A DNA stretch of 64,000 nucleotides from Pseudokineococcus marinus. GTDB lineage: Bacteria > Actinomycetota > Actinomycetes > Actinomycetales > Quadrisphaeraceae. Location: NCBI RefSeq assembly GCF_037482405.1, contig NZ_JBBHZZ010000003.1, positions 416,532 through 480,531 on the forward strand. The letters are read 5' to 3'. Each line of letters starts with the position of its first letter. Position 1 is the stretch's first letter. Below the pieces are notes generated by a model. That model was not told where the DNA came from. It did no database searches and worked only from the letters and a program-made list of their open reading frames with translations. The position numbers were made by a program, and so were the translations under genes. Below are positions 9,427-17,786 of this stretch, piece by piece.

Positions 9427-9606
9427 NNNNNNNNNNNNNNNNNNNNNNNNNNNNNNNNNNNNNNNNNNNNNNNNNNNNNNNNNNNNNNNNNNNNNNNNNN
9501 NNNNNNNNNNNNNNNNNNNNNNNNNNNNNNNNNNNNNNNNNNNNNNNNNNNNNNNNNNNNNNNNNNNNNNNNNNNNNNNNNNNNNNNNNNNNNNNNNNNN
9601 NNNNNN
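9427..9606. other. Assembly gap (180 N)
   Basis: Run of N between the converging fxsA and rbpA genes, where a terminator would be expected. Confidence 1.
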
Positions 9607-9643
9607 GGTCAGGGGGCCGGCAGCACGAGCGGTGCGCGGGCGC

Positions 9644-9994
9644 TCAGGCGGAGCGCTTGGCGTGGAGCATGCCGCTGCGCAGCAGCTCCAGCCTCTCGTC
9701 GAGGAGCACCTGCAGGTCGGCGACCGAACGCCGCTCGAGCAGCATGTCCCAGTGCGTGCGCGGGGGCTTGCCCGGCTTCTCCTCGGGGCGCGAGGCGTCC
9801 CGCAGGAGCGCCATCTCGCCGCACCGGCACTCCCAGAGCGCCGGCACGTCCGCCTCCACGGAGAGGGGGACGACGGTCCGGTGGTCGTTCGAGCAGACGT
9901 ACTCGCGCATCTGCCGGGGCGCCGGCTCGACGCCGGTGTCCGACTCGAGGCTCGCCGCGCCCAGCCGGGTGCCTCTCAGGCTCCTGTCGGCCAT
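9644..9994 (-). CDS. rbpA: RNA polymerase-binding protein RbpA
   Basis: 116 aa, the normal length for the family. The ATG is preceded by GGAGGT with 7-8 nt spacing. The core has the zinc-binding pattern of RbpA, YVCSNDH then WECRCG (Cys-His and Cys-Cys), followed by the basic linker KPGKPPRTHWDMLLERRS and the sigma-interaction helix ending LHAKRSA. RbpA is an actinobacterial RNA polymerase subunit that stabilises open complexes with the housekeeping sigma factor. A SigR-like promoter lies about 70 bp upstream. The gene is monocistronic, between a gap and an intergenic region. Confidence 0.97.
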   Translation of the reverse strand: MADRSLRGTRLGAASLESDTGVEPAPRQMREYVCSNDHRTVVPLSVEADVPALWECRCGEMALLRDASRPEEKPGKPPRTHWDMLLERRSVADLQVLLDERLELLRSGMLHAKRSA

Positions 9995-10332
9995 GGTGAG
10001 CCACCTCCATCCTGTTCTGCTGCCACGGGACGCCGCGGGGTGGGGGCGTCCGGTACCTGGGGTCCAACGGTCACCCGCAGCACCCTGTTCCTCATCCGGC
10101 TGGGCGGCACCTGGGAGTTCTCCCCAGCCGGGCCGGGCCCGCCGTCCCCCAGGCCCGTCATCCCTCCTTCGACGCCGCGGCCTCCTGCGGATGCCCCGGC
10201 GGCCCCCGGGTTCCCGGTCCGCCTCGCACCTCGCGCGCGCGGCGCGGGCGGCGTCACCCGGACGGAGCAGCGCCCACGCCTGTGCTCGTGCCCCCTGCGC
10301 TCGTGCCCGCTGCCCGGTGGGCCGCGCGTCCC
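9995..10332. other. Intergenic region upstream of rbpA
   Basis: 338 bp between rbpA and the end of the transporter gene, both minus strand. The rbpA-proximal part carries its Shine-Dalgarno and the SigR-like promoter at 10066-10091. The rest is GC-rich sequence with no recognisable gene. Confidence 0.6.
10066..10091 (-). promoter_or_regulatory. SigR-type (oxidative stress ECF) promoter of rbpA
   Basis: Read on the minus strand, GGAAC is followed after exactly 18 nt by GTT, matching the SigR/SigH consensus GGAAY-N18-GTT. In Streptomyces coelicolor rbpA is a known SigR target, which makes this match more than chance. The transcript would have a leader of about 60 nt before the rbpA start. Confidence 0.6.
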
Positions 10333-11739
10333 TCACACCCTCCTCGGCTGCTCGCGACCCGCGTCCGCGATCCCCCGGCGGACGTCGACCCGCAGCAGCA
10401 GGAGGCCGCCGAGCACGAAGAAGACGACGAGCGAGGCGACAGCGGGCCGGTAGGAGCCCGTGAGCTGGTAGACGAGGCCGAAGACGAGGGTCCCGACCCA
10501 CGAGGTCCCGCGCTCGGCCGCCTGGTACAGGCTGAAGTACTGCGCCTCCCGACCCACCGGCACGAGCTGGCTGTAGAGGGACCGCGAGATGGCCTGGGTG
10601 CCGCCGAGCACGAGCCCGATGGCGACGGCGAGGAGCAGGAAGAGGCCGAAGCGGCCGGGCGGCAGGACGAAGCCGGCCGCCACGACGGCCGTCCACGCGA
10701 CGAGCGACCACAGCACCGTGCGCTTCGCGCCGAAGCGGCCGGCGAGGGCGCCGAAGACGAGCGCTCCCACGAAGGCGACGGCCTGCACGAGGAGGATCGC
10801 GGTGATGAGCTGCGCCTGCGCGAGGCCCAGCTCGACCGTGCCGAAGAGGCTGGCGGCGTAGATCACCGTCTGGACGCCGTCGTTGTAGAGCAGGAAGGCC
10901 GCGAGAAGCAGGAGCGTCATGGGGTGCCCCCGCGCGTGGCGCAGCGTCCGCACGAGCTCGCCGGCGCTGCCGGCCAGGGCGCCCCGGCGCCGCGCGGGCG
11001 CCGGCTCGTCGTCCGGGGGCCGCACGAGGGGGCGGTCCCGCAGCCCGAGGACGGGCACGAGGCTGAAGACGCCCCACCACACGCCGGCGGACAGCAGGCT
11101 CACGCGCACCGCCTCGGCCTCCGTGAGCCCGAGGGCGTCGCGCCCGGACACGACGGCGAGGTTGGCCGCCAGCAGGAGGAAGCCGCCGAGGTAGCCCAGC
11201 GCCCAGCCCCGGCTGGAGACGGCGTCGCGCTCGTCGGGGCCCGCGAGGTCGAGCAGCAGGGCGTTGTAGACGACGAGCGAGGCCCCGAGCGAGGCCCCGG
11301 CCACCACCTGCAGGACGACGCCGAGCTGCCAGTCGGTGCCCGTGACGGCGGCCATGGCGGCGGCGGCCGTGGCGCCGACCAGCGCGAACGCCCCGAGGAG
11401 CAGGCGCTTGCGGACGACCCGGTCGCACAGGGCGCCGACGAGCGGCAGCAGCAGCGCGCTGAGCGCCGTCGAGACCGTCGTCGTGTACAGCGCCAGCGAC
11501 CCCGGGGCGACCGGCACGCCGAGGACCGAGAGGGTCGCGTCGCACGCCGCCCCGTCGGCGAGGTCGGGGCAGGCGGCCGCCGTGGCCACGGCGGTGAGGT
11601 AGGGGGCGAAGAGCACCGTGCCCGTCGTCGTGACGTACGCCGAGTTGGCCCAGTCGTAGACGTACCAGGCGCGGCGCTCGCGACGGAGCTCCGGGGGCAC
11701 CGGGGCGCCCGGGGCGCGCGCCGCGGGGGAGGGGCTCAC
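10333..11739 (-). CDS. MFS transporter, UMF1 (Atg22-like) family
   Basis: 468 aa with about twelve membrane helices. The N-terminal RRAWYVYDWANSAYVTT is the hallmark of the UMF1/Atg22 branch (WxxYDWANSAY), and LVVYNALLLDL and YFSLYQAAERGTSW lie at positions typical of the family. Yeast Atg22 exports amino acids from the vacuole; bacterial members are uncharacterised, so the substrate is unknown. The GTG start overlaps the TGA stop of the phosphodiesterase gene (GTGA), so the two are translationally coupled. Last gene of a minus-strand run. Confidence 0.85.
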   Translation of the reverse strand: MSPSPAARAPGAPVPPELRRERRAWYVYDWANSAYVTTTGTVLFAPYLTAVATAAACPDLADGAACDATLSVLGVPVAPGSLALYTTTVSTALSALLLPLVGALCDRVVRKRLLLGAFALVGATAAAAMAAVTGTDWQLGVVLQVVAGASLGASLVVYNALLLDLAGPDERDAVSSRGWALGYLGGFLLLAANLAVVSGRDALGLTEAEAVRVSLLSAGVWWGVFSLVPVLGLRDRPLVRPPDDEPAPARRRGALAGSAGELVRTLRHARGHPMTLLLLAAFLLYNDGVQTVIYAASLFGTVELGLAQAQLITAILLVQAVAFVGALVFGALAGRFGAKRTVLWSLVAWTAVVAAGFVLPPGRFGLFLLLAVAIGLVLGGTQAISRSLYSQLVPVGREAQYFSLYQAAERGTSWVGTLVFGLVYQLTGSYRPAVASLVVFFVLGGLLLLRVDVRRGIADAGREQPRRV

Positions 11740-12536
11740 CGCGCGCGCCCCGGCCCGCCGACGCGCGCGTCCAGCACGCGGCGCAGGAGGTCGGTGCGGT
11801 CGGTCACGAGCCCGTCGACGCCCCCGTCGAGCAGCCGGTGCATCGTCGGGACGTCGTCGACCGTCCACACGTGGACGAGCCGGCCCGCCTCGTGGACGGC
11901 GCGCACGAAGGCGGGGGTGGCCACGCGCTCGGGCACCTGGACGACGTCGACGCCGGCCAGCGCCCGGGCGACGGCCCGCCGCCGCGCGGCCGCGGGCAGG
12001 GGGGCGCGGACGGCACCCACGACGGCGGCGACGAGCGGCGCCCCGGCCGAGGCGGCGGTCGCGGCGGGCAGGCCCGCGAGCACGGCGCGGCGGCGGCGCT
12101 CGGAGAAGCTCGCCACGACGACGCGGCGCCACGCGCCGGTCCGGCGGAGCAGCTCCACGAGGGGCTCCACGGCGCCCGGGGCCTTGACGTCGATGTTGAG
12201 CCGCGCCCCGGGGAGGGCCTCGAGGACGTCCGCGAGGCGCGGCACCGCCTCCCGGCCGCCGATGCGGGCGCGCGAGACCACCGACCAGGGGGTCCGCGCC
12301 AGCTCGCCCTCGGCGTCGGTCACCCGGTCGAGGCGGTCGTCGTGGAAGGCGACGAGCACCCCGTCGGCGGTGGTGTGGACGTCGGTCTCGACGAGGTCGG
12401 CGCCCAGCTCCAGGGCCGCCGCGAAGGCCGGGAGGGTGTTCTCCAGGCCGTCCCGCGAGAAGCCCCGGTGGGCGAGCAGGAGCGGTCCGTCGCCCGCGAG
12501 GACGCCGGGACGGGGGCGGCCCGGACCGGTCGTCAC
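11736..12536 (-). CDS. Glycerophosphodiester phosphodiesterase
   Basis: 266 aa, cytoplasmic, one GDPD TIM-barrel domain. Catalytic signatures are present: LLAHRGFSRDGLENTLPAF (HRG and the ENT glutamate), LVETDVHTTADGVLVAFHDD (ETDV and HD) and HVWTVDD near the C-terminus. It hydrolyses glycerophosphodiesters to glycerol-3-phosphate and an alcohol during phospholipid turnover. It starts with GTG 28 nt after the peptidase gene and overlaps the transporter gene, which could export a released product; that link is inference. Confidence 0.92.
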   Translation of the reverse strand: MTTGPGRPRPGVLAGDGPLLLAHRGFSRDGLENTLPAFAAALELGADLVETDVHTTADGVLVAFHDDRLDRVTDAEGELARTPWSVVSRARIGGREAVPRLADVLEALPGARLNIDVKAPGAVEPLVELLRRTGAWRRVVVASFSERRRRAVLAGLPAATAASAGAPLVAAVVGAVRAPLPAAARRRAVARALAGVDVVQVPERVATPAFVRAVHEAGRLVHVWTVDDVPTMHRLLDGGVDGLVTDRTDLLRRVLDARVGGPGRAR

Positions 12537-12564
12537 CGGGCTGTCCCGGGTGGCGCGCCGGGCG

Positions 12565-14148
12565 TCACGGGACCGCCGGAGCAGCGCCCGCGCCGGTCGC
12601 GGTCTCGGCGAACTCGAAGTGCCACGGCTCCGGCTTGCTGCCGCCGCGCCCGGCCCACGAGGGGTGGAACCAGCCGAAGAGGGGGGCCCGCTGGACGACC
12701 CACTCGTGCTGCGGCGTCCCGAAGTCCTCCACGCCGCCGCACAGGTCCACAGCGCGGCCGAGGCCGTGGCGGCTCGTGCCGGGGACGGCGGCCAGGCCCG
12801 GCTTCGTGGCCCGCAGGCGGATCTGGTCGGCGAGGGGCCGGTAGGAGTCGGTGACGCACAGCGGCGTCCCGAAGACCTGCTCGTACGCCCGGCTCATGGC
12901 GTCGAAGGCCGCCGCTGCGTCCCCGCGCAGGCGGTGGCCCGGCGCCGTCCGGAGCGCGCAGAGCGCCTCCTCGGGGATCTGCCCGTTGGCGTGGGCGCTG
13001 AGGTCGCTGGAGGCGCAGCCGCCCCCGCGGGCCGCGCCGGCGGCCTGCACGCCAGCGAGGCCCCCGACGGCGAGCGAGGGCGCCGTGACGCCCTCGGGCA
13101 GGCCGAGCTCCTCGCGGGCCGCGGCCAGGCGGGCGTCGACCGCGGCGGCCAGCTCGCGCTGCTCCGCGAGCGCGGTCTCGGCCACCGCCGCCTCGGCGTC
13201 GGCCGTCCGCTGCTCGGCCACGGCGCGCTCCTCGGCGGCCGCCGCGCGCGCCAGCGCCTGCTCGGCCAGGCGCTCGGCGTCGAGGGCTCCGCGCACGGCG
13301 CCCGCGCGCTGGCGCCCGACGGCCTGCAGCAGGCTCAGCTGCGAGCCGACCTCGTCGGTCGTCGCGCTGCCCAGCAGCGCCGAGGCGACCGGCATGCCCC
13401 CGCGGGCGTCCTCGGCGCCGCGGTAGGCGGAGCTGGCCCAGCGGCCCACGGCGCTGCGGCCCTGCGCGACGAGGGTCGCCGCCGACGCCGCGACCTGCTC
13501 CTGGTGGGCGCGCTCGGCGAGGGCCGCGTCGTGGCGGGCGCGGGCGGCGTCACGGGCCTCCAGCGCCGCGGTGGCCCGGGCGGACACCTCGGCCAGCCGC
13601 GCCGATGCCTCCGCCGAGGCGGCCACCGCGGCCTCGTAGGCGGCGACCGCCCGCGGGTCGGGCCCGGGAGCGGGCTCCTCGGGCGCCGCCGGCTCCTCGC
13701 CGTCCTCCGGCGCGGTCTCCCCGTCCGGGGCAGCGCCGTCCTCGGGAGCAGCGCCGTCCTCGGGAGCAGCGCCGTCCTCAGGGGCAGCGCCGTCCTCAGG
13801 GGCCGAGTCGCCCTCAGGAGCAGCGCCGTCCTCGGGAGCAGCGCCCTCGGCGGCGGCAGCGGCCTCGCCCGGGGCGACGTCGTCCTGCGGGGCCGCCGGG
13901 GCGGACGTCTCGGCAGGTGCGGGTCCGCTCGCGTCAGGTGCGGTGCCGTCGGGTCCGGTCGTCGCACCGGGCGACGGAGCGACGGCCGTGCCCGTCGCGG
14001 GCGGCGTCACCGCGCCCGCGGCGGTCGCCGGGACGACGAGCCCTCCGCACAGCGCGGCGCTCGCCAGCACCACCGCCGCCGCGCTCGTCGTCCGCCGCGT
14101 CCTCGTCCTGCCCCGCACCGCCGGCTCCCCGCCTCGTCGTCGTCCCAT
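12565..14148 (-). CDS. Secreted M15 (VanY-like) D,D-carboxypeptidase with Ala-Pro-Glu-Asp-Gly repeats
   Basis: About 527 aa. After a basic N-terminus and a signal peptide (TTSAAAVVLASAALCGGLVV), residues ~50-165 are a low-complexity acidic region of APEDGA repeats, then a long alanine-rich coiled coil (about 170-360) and a C-terminal peptidase M15B domain. Zinc/catalytic motifs are SRHGLGRAVDL (SxHxxGxAxD) and EPWHFEF. It should trim the terminal D-alanine of cell-wall peptides outside the membrane. The coiled coil resembles those that localise or restrain wall hydrolases. The start is uncertain: an ATG at 14211 is in frame, but 14148 best fits the signal peptide. Confidence 0.85.
   Translation of the reverse strand: MGRRRGGEPAVRGRTRTRRTTSAAAVVLASAALCGGLVVPATAAGAVTPPATGTAVAPSPGATTGPDGTAPDASGPAPAETSAPAAPQDDVAPGEAAAAAEGAAPEDGAAPEGDSAPEDGAAPEDGAAPEDGAAPEDGAAPDGETAPEDGEEPAAPEEPAPGPDPRAVAAYEAAVAASAEASARLAEVSARATAALEARDAARARHDAALAERAHQEQVAASAATLVAQGRSAVGRWASSAYRGAEDARGGMPVASALLGSATTDEVGSQLSLLQAVGRQRAGAVRGALDAERLAEQALARAAAAEERAVAEQRTADAEAAVAETALAEQRELAAAVDARLAAAREELGLPEGVTAPSLAVGGLAGVQAAGAARGGGCASSDLSAHANGQIPEEALCALRTAPGHRLRGDAAAAFDAMSRAYEQVFGTPLCVTDSYRPLADQIRLRATKPGLAAVPGTSRHGLGRAVDLCGGVEDFGTPQHEWVVQRAPLFGWFHPSWAGRGGSKPEPWHFEFAETATGAGAAPAVP
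13731..13850 (-). repeat. 18-bp tandem repeats coding APEDGA
   Basis: About seven 18-bp units beginning at 13731, 13749, 13767, 13785, 13803, 13821 and 13839, near-identical in DNA (CAGCGCCGTCCTCGGGAG on the plus strand) apart from the diverged unit at 13803. They code the acidic linker of the peptidase and could vary in copy number. Confidence 0.85.
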
Positions 14149-14302
14149 CCTGCCGGTCCATCGGCAGCCGCGTCCCGGGTCTGGAGGCCTTCCCCGGCCC
14201 CTCGACCCCACCCGACCCGGGTGTCCGCGCGCCGACCTCCCGGCGACCGCGGGGCGCCCGCCGGACGGCGACGGGGTGCGCGCCCGGCGAGCCGCCGGCC
14301 CG

Positions 14303-16162
14303 CTACCGGCGGGGTCGGTACATCGCCTCCACCTCGTCGGCGAACTCCTCGAGGACGACGCCGCGCTTGACCTTCATGCTCGGCGTCAGCTGCCCGCCCT
14401 CCTCGGTGAGGTCGACGGGCAGGACCCGCAGGCGCCGGATGCCCTCGGCCGAGGACACGCTCTCGTTGGCCGCGTCGACGGCGCGGCGCAGCTCGGCCAG
14501 CAGGTCGGGGTCCTCGACGAGGTCGGCGGCCGGCGCGGCCGGGCGCCCGGCCTGGGTGAGCCAGGCGTCGAGCGCCTCCTGGTCGAGCGTGACGAGCGCC
14601 CCCACGCTGCTGCGCCCGTCGCCGACGACGACGGCCTGGCTCACGAGGGGGTGCGCCCGCAGGCTGTCCTCCAGCGGGCCGGGGGAGACGTTCTTCCCCG
14701 AGGAGGTCACGAGGATGTCCTTCGAGCGCCCGGTGATCGTCAGGTAGCCGTCGGCGTCGAGCGAGCCGAGGTCGCCGGTGGCGAACCAGCCGTCGTGGTC
14801 GAGGACCTCGCGCGTGGCCTGCGCGTTGCCGAGGTACTCGCGGAACACGTGACCGCCGCGCACCTGGACCTCGCCCGCCTCGGAGATGCGCAGCTCCGTG
14901 CCCGGCAGCGCGCGCCCCACCGAGCCGACCCGCTGGTCGCGGGGGGTGTTGACCGTCGTGGCCGCCGTCGTCTCGGTGAGCCCGTAGCCCTCGAGGATCG
15001 TCAGGCCGATGCCCCGGTAGAAGTGGCCGAGGCGCTCGCCGAGGGGAGCACCGCCGGAGACCGCCCACTCGGCGCGCCCGCCGAGCGCGGCGCGGAGCTT
15101 GCCGTAGACGAGCCGGTCGAACAGGGCGTGCTGGGCGCGCAGCAGCAGGCCCGGGCGCCCGCCGTCCTGGGCGCGGCTCCAGGCGGAGGCGACGTCGGCG
15201 GCGCGCTGGAACACGGCCCCCTTGCCCTCGGTCGTCGCGCGGCGCCGCGCCGTCTCGTAGACGCGCTCGAAGACGCGCGGCACGGCGAGCACGAAGGAGG
15301 GCTGGAACGTCGGGAGGTCGCGGGTGATGCGGGCGACGTCGCTGTGCCCGACGCGGATGCGGGCCATGAGGACGGCGACCTCGATCATCCGGCCGAAGAC
15401 GTGGGCTAGGGGCAGGAACAGCAGGGTGGAGGACCCCGGGTCCTCGAAGAGCTCGGGCAGGAGCTCCACGGCCGTGCCGCACTCGACGAGGAAGTTGCCG
15501 TGGGTGAGCACGCAGCCCTTGGGCCGACCGGTCGTGCCCGAGGTGTAGATGATCGTGGCGACGTCGTCCCGGGTGAGGGCCGCCCGGCGGCGCTCGAGCT
15601 CGGCGCGCCCGTCCCCGCCCGCCGCGGCACCCGCGGCCGTGAGGTCGGCGAGCGTCGGCAGGACGCCCGTGGCGCCCCCGTCGACCACCCAGGACGTCCG
15701 CAGCGCCGGCAGCCCGTCGGCGACCTGCGCCAGCGTGCGCGCGTGGCTCGGCGTCTCGACGAAGCAGGCCACGGCGCCGGAGTCCTCGAGGATCCACCGC
15801 AGCTGGTCGGGCGCGCTGGTCTCGTAGACCGGCACCACCACGCCGCCGACCGCCCACACGGCGGCGTCCACGAGCGTCCACTCGTACCGGGTGCGCGCCA
15901 TGAGCCCGACGCGGTCGCCCGGCGCCACGCCGGCGTCGAGCAGCCCGAGCGCCACCTGCTCGACCTCCTCGCGGAAGCGCGCCGCGGTGACGGCCTCCCA
16001 GCCCCCGCCGGCGCGCCGGGCCAGCACCTCGCGGTCGGGCTCGTCCTCGGCGGCGCGGACGACGACGTCGGCGAGGCTCGAGGGCGGGTCGACCTGCCAC
16101 CACCAGGTCCGGCCGGCCCCCCGTCCCGAGCCGTCGCGGGAGGAGTGCTGCACTGCGCTCAT
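14303..16162 (-). CDS. Long-chain fatty acid-CoA ligase (FadD15-like AMP-forming)
   Basis: 619 aa. The adenylation signature TIIYTSGTTGRPKGCVLTHG is intact, as are YGLTETTAATTVNTP, the WFATGDLGSLDADGYL hinge region and TGRSKDILVTSSGKNVSP with the late lysine near the C-terminus. Length and order match the FadD15/AcsL bacterial long-chain acyl-CoA synthetases. The enzyme activates fatty acids with ATP and CoA for lipid synthesis or breakdown. The ATG is preceded by TAGGCT with 6 nt between, so the message is probably leaderless. The carboxypeptidase gene follows after 155 bp. Confidence 0.92.
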   Translation of the reverse strand: MSAVQHSSRDGSGRGAGRTWWWQVDPPSSLADVVVRAAEDEPDREVLARRAGGGWEAVTAARFREEVEQVALGLLDAGVAPGDRVGLMARTRYEWTLVDAAVWAVGGVVVPVYETSAPDQLRWILEDSGAVACFVETPSHARTLAQVADGLPALRTSWVVDGGATGVLPTLADLTAAGAAAGGDGRAELERRRAALTRDDVATIIYTSGTTGRPKGCVLTHGNFLVECGTAVELLPELFEDPGSSTLLFLPLAHVFGRMIEVAVLMARIRVGHSDVARITRDLPTFQPSFVLAVPRVFERVYETARRRATTEGKGAVFQRAADVASAWSRAQDGGRPGLLLRAQHALFDRLVYGKLRAALGGRAEWAVSGGAPLGERLGHFYRGIGLTILEGYGLTETTAATTVNTPRDQRVGSVGRALPGTELRISEAGEVQVRGGHVFREYLGNAQATREVLDHDGWFATGDLGSLDADGYLTITGRSKDILVTSSGKNVSPGPLEDSLRAHPLVSQAVVVGDGRSSVGALVTLDQEALDAWLTQAGRPAAPAADLVEDPDLLAELRRAVDAANESVSSAEGIRRLRVLPVDLTEEGGQLTPSMKVKRGVVLEEFADEVEAMYRPRR

Positions 16163-16168
16163 GGGCGC

Positions 16169-16174
16169 AGCCTA
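16169..16174 (-). promoter_or_regulatory. -10 box of a probable leaderless fadD transcript
   Basis: TAGGCT on the minus strand ends 6 nt before the ATG, with no ribosome-binding site between. Confidence 0.5.
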
Positions 16175-16303
16175 GGGACGCCGGCCGGGGGCCGGGAGGC
16201 ACCGGTGGCGCCGAGCACAGGCCCGCGCGTTCGCGGGCGGGGGCGGCGAGGCGCCAGAGTGGGCGCGCGGCCGCCGCCCGGGGGCCGCGGTGAGGAGCTC
16301 CGC

Positions 16304-17689
16304 ATGTCCCTGCTCGACCGGCTCGACCGGCTGCGCCGACGCCGCGCCCCCGACCGCGTCGTCGTCGTCGACACCACCGAGGACGCGGCCCCCGCGGCCC
16401 GTCCGGCGCCCGCAGCGGGCCGGGGCGGCGTGGACGGGACGCCGGACGACGTCGACGCCGTCGTGGAGATGCGCCCCTCGCGCGCCCACGCCACGAGCCG
16501 CTTCGGCAAGCTGGAGCAGGCGGCGACGGCCGTGGCGCTGTGGGTCCTGCGCGTCCTCGCCATCGTCCTCGGCCTCGTGCTCGTGTTCTTCGTCCTGCGC
16601 GAGCTGTGGTCGATCGTCCTGCCGGTCGTCCTCGCGCTCATCCTCTCGACCGTCCTGTGGCCGGTCGTCAAGCAGCTGCGACGGGTGATGCCGGCCGCCC
16701 TGGCGGCGGCCCTCGCGCTGCTCGTCTTCCTCGGCGTGATCATCGGGATCTTCGCCTACCTCATCCCGCGCGTGCTGTCCCAGGCCTCCGGCCTCGTGGA
16801 CCAGGTGGTCGCCGGCTTCGAGAGCCTGCAGCAGTCGGTCAACGACGCCACGCAGAACGGGATGTTCGGCTTTGGCGCCGACCAGATCAGCACCTGGCTC
16901 GACGACGGCCTCCAGCGCCTGCAGAGCAACGCGCAGTCCATCGCGAGCTCGGTCGGCAGCGGGCTGCTCACGGGCCTGTTCACCGTCGGCTCCGCGCTCA
17001 TCACCCTGCTGCTCGTCCTCGTGCTCACCTTCTTCTTCACCAAGGACGGGCCCCGCTTCCTGCCCTGGCTGCACCTGTGGAGCGGGCAGCGGGTGGCCGG
17101 GCACGTCGACGAGCTGCTCACCCGCGTCTGGACGACGCTCGGCGGCTACATCTACTCCCAGGCCGCCGTCGCGCTCGTCGACGCCGTCTTCATCGGCCTC
17201 GGCCTGTGGATCATCGGCGTCCCCTTCGCCTTCCCCCTGGCCGTCCTCGTGTTCTTCGCGGCGTTCATCCCCATCGTCGGAGCCGTGACGACGGGCGCGC
17301 TGGCGACGCTCGTGGCCCTCGTGAGCCTCGGGTGGCCTCAGGCCCTCGCCACGCTCGCGGTCGTCCTCGTCGTCCAGCAGCTCGAGGGCAACGTCCTGCA
17401 GCCCCTGCTCGTCGGCAAGACGCTGGCGCTGCACCCCGCCGTCGTCATCCTCGCCGTCACCGCGGGCGGGACCCTCGCCGGCATCATCGGCGCCTTCCTC
17501 GCCGTGCCGATCGCCGCGGTGGGCACCGTCGTCTTCCGGTACGTCCGCGAGTCGGTCCTCGACGAGGACCCGACGAGCGGCGGGGGGAAGGCCCCCCTGC
17601 GGCCGGAGCAGGTGGAGCAGGTCGAGCAGCGGGTCGACGACGGCCAGAGCGCCCGCGAGGCCGCGCAGGCCGTGCCTCCGCCCAGCTGA
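16304..17689 (+). CDS. AI-2E family transporter (PerM-like)
   Basis: 461 aa. The ATG has GAGGAG 7 nt upstream. About 85 charged N-terminal residues precede eight membrane helices in the arrangement of the AI-2E/PerM family, with a long soluble segment (about 165-240) after the third helix, FFFTKDGPRFLPWL, and the conserved QQLEGNVLQPLLVGKTLALHP late in the protein. Members export autoinducer-2 or act as Na+/H+ antiporters or unspecified permeases; which applies here cannot be told. It is divergent from fadD, with a CAGAGT -10-like box at 16255-16260, and ends before a strong terminator. Confidence 0.9.
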   Translation: MSLLDRLDRLRRRRAPDRVVVVDTTEDAAPAARPAPAAGRGGVDGTPDDVDAVVEMRPSRAHATSRFGKLEQAATAVALWVLRVLAIVLGLVLVFFVLRELWSIVLPVVLALILSTVLWPVVKQLRRVMPAALAAALALLVFLGVIIGIFAYLIPRVLSQASGLVDQVVAGFESLQQSVNDATQNGMFGFGADQISTWLDDGLQRLQSNAQSIASSVGSGLLTGLFTVGSALITLLLVLVLTFFFTKDGPRFLPWLHLWSGQRVAGHVDELLTRVWTTLGGYIYSQAAVALVDAVFIGLGLWIIGVPFAFPLAVLVFFAAFIPIVGAVTTGALATLVALVSLGWPQALATLAVVLVVQQLEGNVLQPLLVGKTLALHPAVVILAVTAGGTLAGIIGAFLAVPIAAVGTVVFRYVRESVLDEDPTSGGGKAPLRPEQVEQVEQRVDDGQSAREAAQAVPPPS

Positions 17690-17727
17690 CCGCTCCTGCC
17701 GGCACCCCCGCGGGGGTCGACCCGCCG

Positions 17728-17774
17728 ACGACGACGCCCCGCCCTCCACGTCGTGGGGGGCGGGGCGTCGTCGT
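17728..17774. terminator. Bidirectional terminator hairpin
   Basis: Perfect 17-bp inverted repeat (ACGACGACGCCCCGCCC at 17728-17744 and its complement at 17758-17774) with a 13-nt loop, placed between the convergent AI-2E transporter and mannosidase genes. Actinobacterial terminators often lack a U-tract, as here. Confidence 0.85.
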
Positions 17775-17786
17775 GCTGCCGGCCGG

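Noticed and set aside
13731..13850. Possible CRISPR array
   Set aside because: Units are directly adjacent with no spacers and stay in frame inside a protein-coding gene.
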